DNA of 64,000 nucleotides, taken from NCBI GenBank assembly GCA_963920765.1, contig OY987247.1, positions 4,526,001 through 4,590,000 on the forward strand, in the 5' to 3' direction. The notes under the pieces were generated by a model. That model ran no database searches and was not told where the DNA came from. It was given only the letters and a program-made list of their open reading frames with translations. Each line of letters begins with the position of its first letter. The first letter of the stretch is position 1. Both the position numbers and the translations under genes were made by a program. The DNA is from Ulota crispa. Lineage: Eukaryota; Streptophyta; Bryopsida; Orthotrichales; Orthotrichaceae. This document shows positions 58,894 to 64,000 of this stretch, in pieces.

Positions 58894-61800
58894 CACTAGA
58901 AAACGCTGGTAAATTTGACCGACAGCAAACGACTTACTTTCCTAAACGATTGCACAGCGACAACAAAGCAACTCTAGTCATGGCTAAAATTGTAGTAGTT
59001 GTAGTGCAGTTGTTTATTTGACTTGAGGGATGAGGCCTATTGTGTACATCTTGGGATGAACGATTTTGGAACAATTTTGGGTCCATGATCAAATGAAATC
59101 TTTGCTACCGTCAGAGCAATCTGACATTTTTGACTTTGAGTTGTATGTGAGTCGTATGAAACAACAACTCCTTCTTTACTACTAGAGTATTACTTTAGAA
59201 CAACTATAAAACGACTCTTGATAGAATTAAATTAAATAAATAATAAACTTTGTATTTAGGTTGCCTGTGTTGCAGCTCCCAATAGCATTCTTAATTTGGT
59301 TGGAAAGTGTACACATTAATGAGTGATTTCCTAATTGTTCTATAGTCATTGATTAGTGCTAAAATGCTACATTTGATTCTTTCAAATTAGGGACTATACT
59401 AATGCGGTTGTATTGTAGATGCAATGAGTTTCTTCTTCTCAATTGAACTATTTTCCTACTTGTGATACATTTTTGAGGTTTTTGTCTTCAAACTTGGTCA
59501 TGAAAACAACTAGATAACTGTCACTCCTAAACAACTACTTGATTGTAAATTGACTTGATACCAACTACACAACAACTACAAGACTAAACACCGACTTCAC
59601 ATTAACTAAACAACAACTACAAGACTATACATCGGCTACTAAACGACTACAAACTGACTCAGTTACTCTTGCAGTTGTTATGTACTTATTGTGTAGTTGT
59701 TCTAATCCAATCGTTTATTGCTTATTCTTCTTCTATACTTCTTCTCTTTGGCTATTTACAAAACAAACAAAAATCATGCTCTTCCTACTCCAATTCCAAC
59801 CAACTATTTAGAAAGGGAGTATTTTGGTTAGCTCACTAAACCGTAGGTTTTGGGTTCTAGTCGTATTTCAGATGTACATGAGTTGTAATGAGATCATTAA
59901 AATATTCTTTGAGCATGTGCTAGTTGTATCTTAGTTGTATTTTAGTCATAAATTCAATTAATCATAATAATATTATTATTATCATTATTAACAACAATTA
60001 AAAAGCTACAGATAAAGCTCTTTGAAAGCTTTAAAACTTATGATTCATAATAAATAATTAAAATTTCATCATTTTGATTGTTTTTTAAAGATAAAAGACA
60101 AATTTAAAAAACATGATTTATTTATTTAAAAAAACTTTAACACATTCAAATATCAAAAATTAGATTTTTAAAATTTGCAAAAAAGTTTGTTTCTAATGCT
60201 TTACAATTTGGATTTTAACATGCAAATAGTCCATTTTAAGGTAAATATGTGTTTTAAACACATTGGTGATGTTAAATTTGCCAAAAATTATATACATATT
60301 TAAATTTTAGTAGCAACAAACCCTAAAATTGAGTTGTAGTTTTAGAGTCAATTTGGACCCTTCATTGAGATTAGGGTTGGTAATTTATAGGGTGTAAATG
60401 CAACCGCCACTTTTGAGTTTAGGGTTTAGCTCCACATACTACCTCCATGCTCTTTTGAGGGTTTGTTGACTCTGTGCACTTGTTAAGGTTTGTTGGCTCT
60501 ACGTGTTCTTCTTAGGTTTGCTTGCTTTGCGATCTTCTGCAGTTTGTTTGCTCCGCAATCTTCTTAGATTTGTTTGATCCGCACTTTTCTCAAGTTTGCT
60601 TGCTTTGCACTCTTCTCATGTTTGCTTGCAGCACGCACTTATCAAAGTTTGTTGGCTCTATGCATTTCTCTAGATTTGTTGGCTCTGTGCTCTTTGCATG
60701 TTTGCTTGTTTTGTGCACTTTTCAAGGTTTTTTGACTTTGTGAGCTACCACATGTAATTAATTTTAAGGTTTTGCTTTCATTGTCTATATGGAATTGCAA
60801 GTTTGTGCACATAATGTTGAGTGGGTACAAAAAGCAATGTGTAGTAGTTTGTGATTGCTAAATAAGTAGTAAATGCATTATGAGATTTTGAAAGTCAAGT
60901 CCATGCTCCATGACCTTAAATCGCTGATCTGTATTTGACATGGAGTTTGCAATTGATTGAACAACTACTGCAAGTCGACTAGATTGTGACTGCATGGTGG
61001 TTGCGCTTGGACTGCATTGCAACCAAATTGTAATTGTATTATGATTGTGATGGGTCTTCATAGTAACTGCAAAACGACTTAATTGTGACTTTAGAGTGAC
61101 CTCAATCTGATTGTGTGACCATGTAATGTTTAAACAGGGTTTGCATTTATGACTAGTGTGTGACTACAATTTGTATGCTTCTATGATTGGTATGTGAATA
61201 TATTCTACTAGAATAGTTATTGCATTGTGAAGCCTAAACCTATGACTGTTTGTCTACTATGCCTTGACTGAGAGATCACTCAAATACAACTCTACTATGT
61301 CTCACTGATCAGTTTGTTACTACTATTTAATGACTCATTAGCCACTTGCCTACGACTCTAGAGTTACTCACTTGACTACTGCACTATGACTTTGTGGCAA
61401 CTAGAAACCAACTATTTCTTTACCCTCAAGCCACTTTGATTGAACTAGATCAAGACTAATAGCCCACAAGGTTACCACTATAAACCAACTCAACGGCAAC
61501 TAAGCTACAACTATATGACAATCCATACAACTTTACCATGACTCAGTGACAACTAAGTGATGACTCTATCATGACTCACTGACAACTAAATGACAACAGT
61601 CATATGACTTTACGACTTTATGACCACCAAGTGCTACTACTACACAACTCAATAGCTACTGGATTGCAACTCTGTTATAACTAATTGGCCACTAGTCTAA
61701 GAATGTACTATGACTTGTTGGCAACCTTGTTACGACCCAATGGTCAATCTAATTGCAACGGCATAACAACTCTCTTGCAACTCAATCATATGGCAAGTAA

Positions 61801-62368
61801 GCTGTTTTACAATAAGTAATTTCAAATCCCAACCGGAAACAACTATAATGCAACTATGGATCTACACAATCATCAAGCCCTTACTCTTTACACAAAACTT
61901 TAAATCAACTAGGCTGGAACTAAACTACAACTCTCATGTGCACGTGCAATGTCCAGATCCATGTGTATTTTAAGTCACGACAATTCTGCTCTTAGCAAAT
62001 AGACATACAACACCTGGTACAAGAAACCTTCCACCATGAGTCGTAAATGAGTTGTAACCATACTTGTACATAGTCGTGTTGGAGTTGAAAGAGTGTTCTT
62101 TTGGATAGGCACATAGAGGAGAACGAGGCAATTTTGATGGCTGACCAAAAAAAAAAAACTAACATCCAGCTGACACCGATGAAGAATTTTTGTGGCAAAA
62201 GTGTCAGAAGGATGAGAAATACTTCTTAGTTGTTGTGTCCTAAACGATAGGTTTTGCATGATTGAGAGCCGACTAGGAGTGGTGTAGTTGTAATACAATA
62301 GTTTGTGACCCAAACGACTTTGAAATGAGTTGTTTCTAGAGTCAAATTTTTCTTGTTTTCTTCTAGTG
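58894..62368. mobile_element. Non-autonomous CACTA (En/Spm) element, 3.5 kb
   Basis: It starts CACTAGAAAACGCTGG and ends GTTTTCTTCTAGTG, flanked by the 3-bp duplication TTA (58891-58893 and 62369-62371). The subterminal zones are packed with short ACAACTAC/AACGACTT-type motifs in both directions, as expected for TNPA-like binding sites. No TNPD/TNPA-like frame is visible, so it depends on another copy. It interrupts a repeat that is continuous at 36893-36990 (GGGCATGTACCTATGGTTAAACTAC). Confidence 0.85.
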
Positions 62369-62371
62369 TTA

Positions 62372-63643
62372 TGGCTAAACTACTTTGTGTAATTTTTTGA
62401 AACTTTTATGGATCTCCCGCAATTGCGCACACATTTGGCCTCCATTGCTAAGTCTCTCCAATAATCAGCGCATTCAGGATTCCTTGCTCTTACCTCCAGC
62501 GATAATGCAATGGATCCGCATCAGAGGAATAAAGAGGGCATTGCAGTAGCAGTAGTGATAGGGCTAGCATTGTACTCTATATTCAAAGATCAATTATCTT
62601 GAAACTTGGTGTTGTCAAAAGTACATTTTGAAGTGAAATCACCGTTCTTTTGTCCTTTTATTTTCTGGATCAAGAACATCTATGCCTCTACAGAAAACAA
62701 GGAAAACAAGGAGAACAAGGAGACCAAGGATAATGAAGAGAATGAGGATAACGAGGATGAATGAGGAGGTGCTTACGGGTATGGACATCGTGATGCCTTG
62801 TCTAGAAAGCGTCTGTAATGAATAAGTGGCAAATTGCGAGTAGTGCATATGTTACTGAGCTATTGTGTTATGACGTTTTTTTGTTAAGTCCATGCATGAT
62901 ACACTGCAAGGAATCAATGGTTGGTGAGAAACGACCACTTTAGCAGAGGTTACGCAGATTCAAGCGTTGAGTCTTTTTACATGCGGCAGCCACCCCATAT
63001 GCAAGCTCCTGTTGCTCTTAATTACCAGCCCCGCCTAGCAGCTACTTTTCTTGCTATACAACTTGGCACCATGGCTTGATATGTAATTTCTCATCATTTC
63101 AAACACAAAAAGAATTGAGTGCGAGTATGGGATGGTATGAATGACACAATAACACATGATGTCACGTTTGAGAATTCAAAATTCAAAAATGGGTCAATTT
63201 AAGTTTACCGCAAAAGTCGTTGTGAAAGAATTGCTCAAATCATTTAGAGTAAGTTTAGATTGTTTCATACTTTCTAAGGTACTATTTTGCTTGGAGACTT
63301 TGCACAAACCACTTGGATTAGGTTTCTTTCATTTTGCATGAGACAGTCTAGTGTTAAGCGTATCTTTGGGAGATGCTAGTGAGTCAGAAAGAAGTTTATC
63401 ACAGTGGTGAGGAAATTAACAACCTCAATGTGGGTGTTAGGAGATTAACTGTTGTAGGAGCTTGACAAGAAGGATTGAGTTGCTTGAAATTTTCCTCACG
63501 TTTGTTTTAGAGTACAATGTTTTTTGCTTTTTTCTTTATTTATGTAATTTCAATGGGTATTAGCATTAGTCGGTTTTCTCTCCCAAGAACGTTCTGTGTT
63601 GGTTTTGTACTCATGATTTTGATGGTCCTTTGTTTATGTACAG
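62372..63643. other. Leader or intergenic region before the carboxyltransferase exons
   Basis: A 30-codon ATG frame at 62510-62602 (MDPHQRNKEGIAVAVVIGLA...) has one predicted membrane helix but no known homologue; I do not call it a gene. No transit-peptide exon for the downstream enzyme could be fixed with confidence. Confidence 0.25.
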
Positions 63644-63976
63644 GTGTCCTGTACACATACCTGTGATTCCTCAGGGGCATGGGCTTGCTCTAGGCTATGC
63701 TCCTCAAACCGGCCATGGTGGTGTTTCTTCAGCACCCATTGTGGACCTTGAGAACAAGATTGATGAAGTAAGAATTTGAGCTCCCATTGCCTTATGCCCA
63801 GCCCTAGAATCAAATCCATTGATGTGCTCCTGCCTTTCTCCGCTGAATACTTTTTAATTCAAGATCGAGATCTAAGTTTTTATATTGCAATGTGGCAATA
63901 GGTGCGGGAGCTTGCTAAGAAGACGGGCTTGGATTTCACTGAACAAATTGTTGAACTGGAAGAAAAATATGATCAG
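63644..63976 (+). CDS. accA: Acetyl-CoA carboxylase alpha-carboxyltransferase, N-terminal exons (partial)
   Basis: In plastids this subunit, with the plastid-encoded beta subunit, transfers carboxyl from biotin to acetyl-CoA for fatty acid synthesis. Two exons are visible: 63644-63767 and 63902-63976. VDLENKIDEVRELAKKTGLD followed by FTEQIVELEEKYDQ matches the helical start of plant and bacterial alpha subunits. The segment before it (PVIPQGHGLALGYAPQTGHG) does not match the usual plant sequence there, so exon usage upstream is uncertain. The second exon ends at CAG|GTGGGT, and the catalytic region lies beyond the window. The call rests on about 34 residues. Confidence 0.65.
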
Positions 63977-64000
63977 GTGGGTGATCAGTTGAGCATGTTA

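Noticed and set aside
60522-60743. Repetitive FxxLFACLLCTF-type frame
   Set aside because: It is low-complexity subterminal sequence of the CACTA element, not a gene.
62510-62602. 30-codon frame with one membrane helix
   Set aside because: Too short and without homology or a supporting context to be called a gene.

Overview
The window is nuclear DNA from a land plant, most likely a moss. The evidence is short GT-AG introns in compact genes, low GC outside exons, plant-only families (a QUA3-type methyltransferase, a TPK channel, plant-type EB1) and a PLS-DYW pentatricopeptide editing factor whose repeats resemble moss editing factors. The species cannot be named. Exons were read by hand from homology, reading phase and splice sites.

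Layout, left to right: EB1 microtubule plus-end protein (1895-2995, +); repeats; Bax inhibitor-1 (10896-13254, +); two-pore K+ channel (14746-19895, -), tail to tail with Bax inhibitor-1; a 7-8 kb repeat-filled gap; exons 1-2 of complex I subunit NDUFA2 (28713-29673, +), then the C-terminal half of FAD synthetase (30217-30740, +), then a DYW editing factor (30707-34140, +), these three in compatible splice phase; a coiled-coil gene that may be decaying (37828-40565, +); a 7 kb transposon cluster; QUA3-like pectin methyltransferase (47722-54285, +); a second repeat field holding a CACTA element; and the first recognisable exons of plastid acetyl-CoA carboxylase alpha-carboxyltransferase (63644-63976, +), which runs off the window.

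The genes do not form a pathway. Two link to organelle metabolism (NDUFA2, carboxyltransferase), one to organelle RNA editing and one to flavin supply. The others serve microtubules, ER cell-death control, vacuolar K+ and Golgi pectin.

Most of the remaining sequence is small non-autonomous DNA transposons. I could define: (1) a TA-duplicating family with AGGTAG ends, in two subfamilies; (2) a long-armed foldback family with GGGAAAATTT ends and a perfect 9-bp duplication at one copy; (3) a CTCCCTCTGTCCC family; (4) a family that duplicates TTAA and begins CCCC, shown at two insertions by comparison with uninterrupted copies of the host repeat; (5) a Helitron; (6) a 3.5 kb CACTA element; (7) a 123-bp Tourist-like element; (8) twin long hairpins. 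I saw no reverse transcriptase, gag, integrase or capsid coding.

The points most worth following are the TTAA-specific family (piggyBac-like target choice in a plant), the NDUFA2/FAD synthetase/PPR exon chain, three inferred GC-AG introns in three different genes, and a tandem triplication at a splice donor inside the K+ channel gene.
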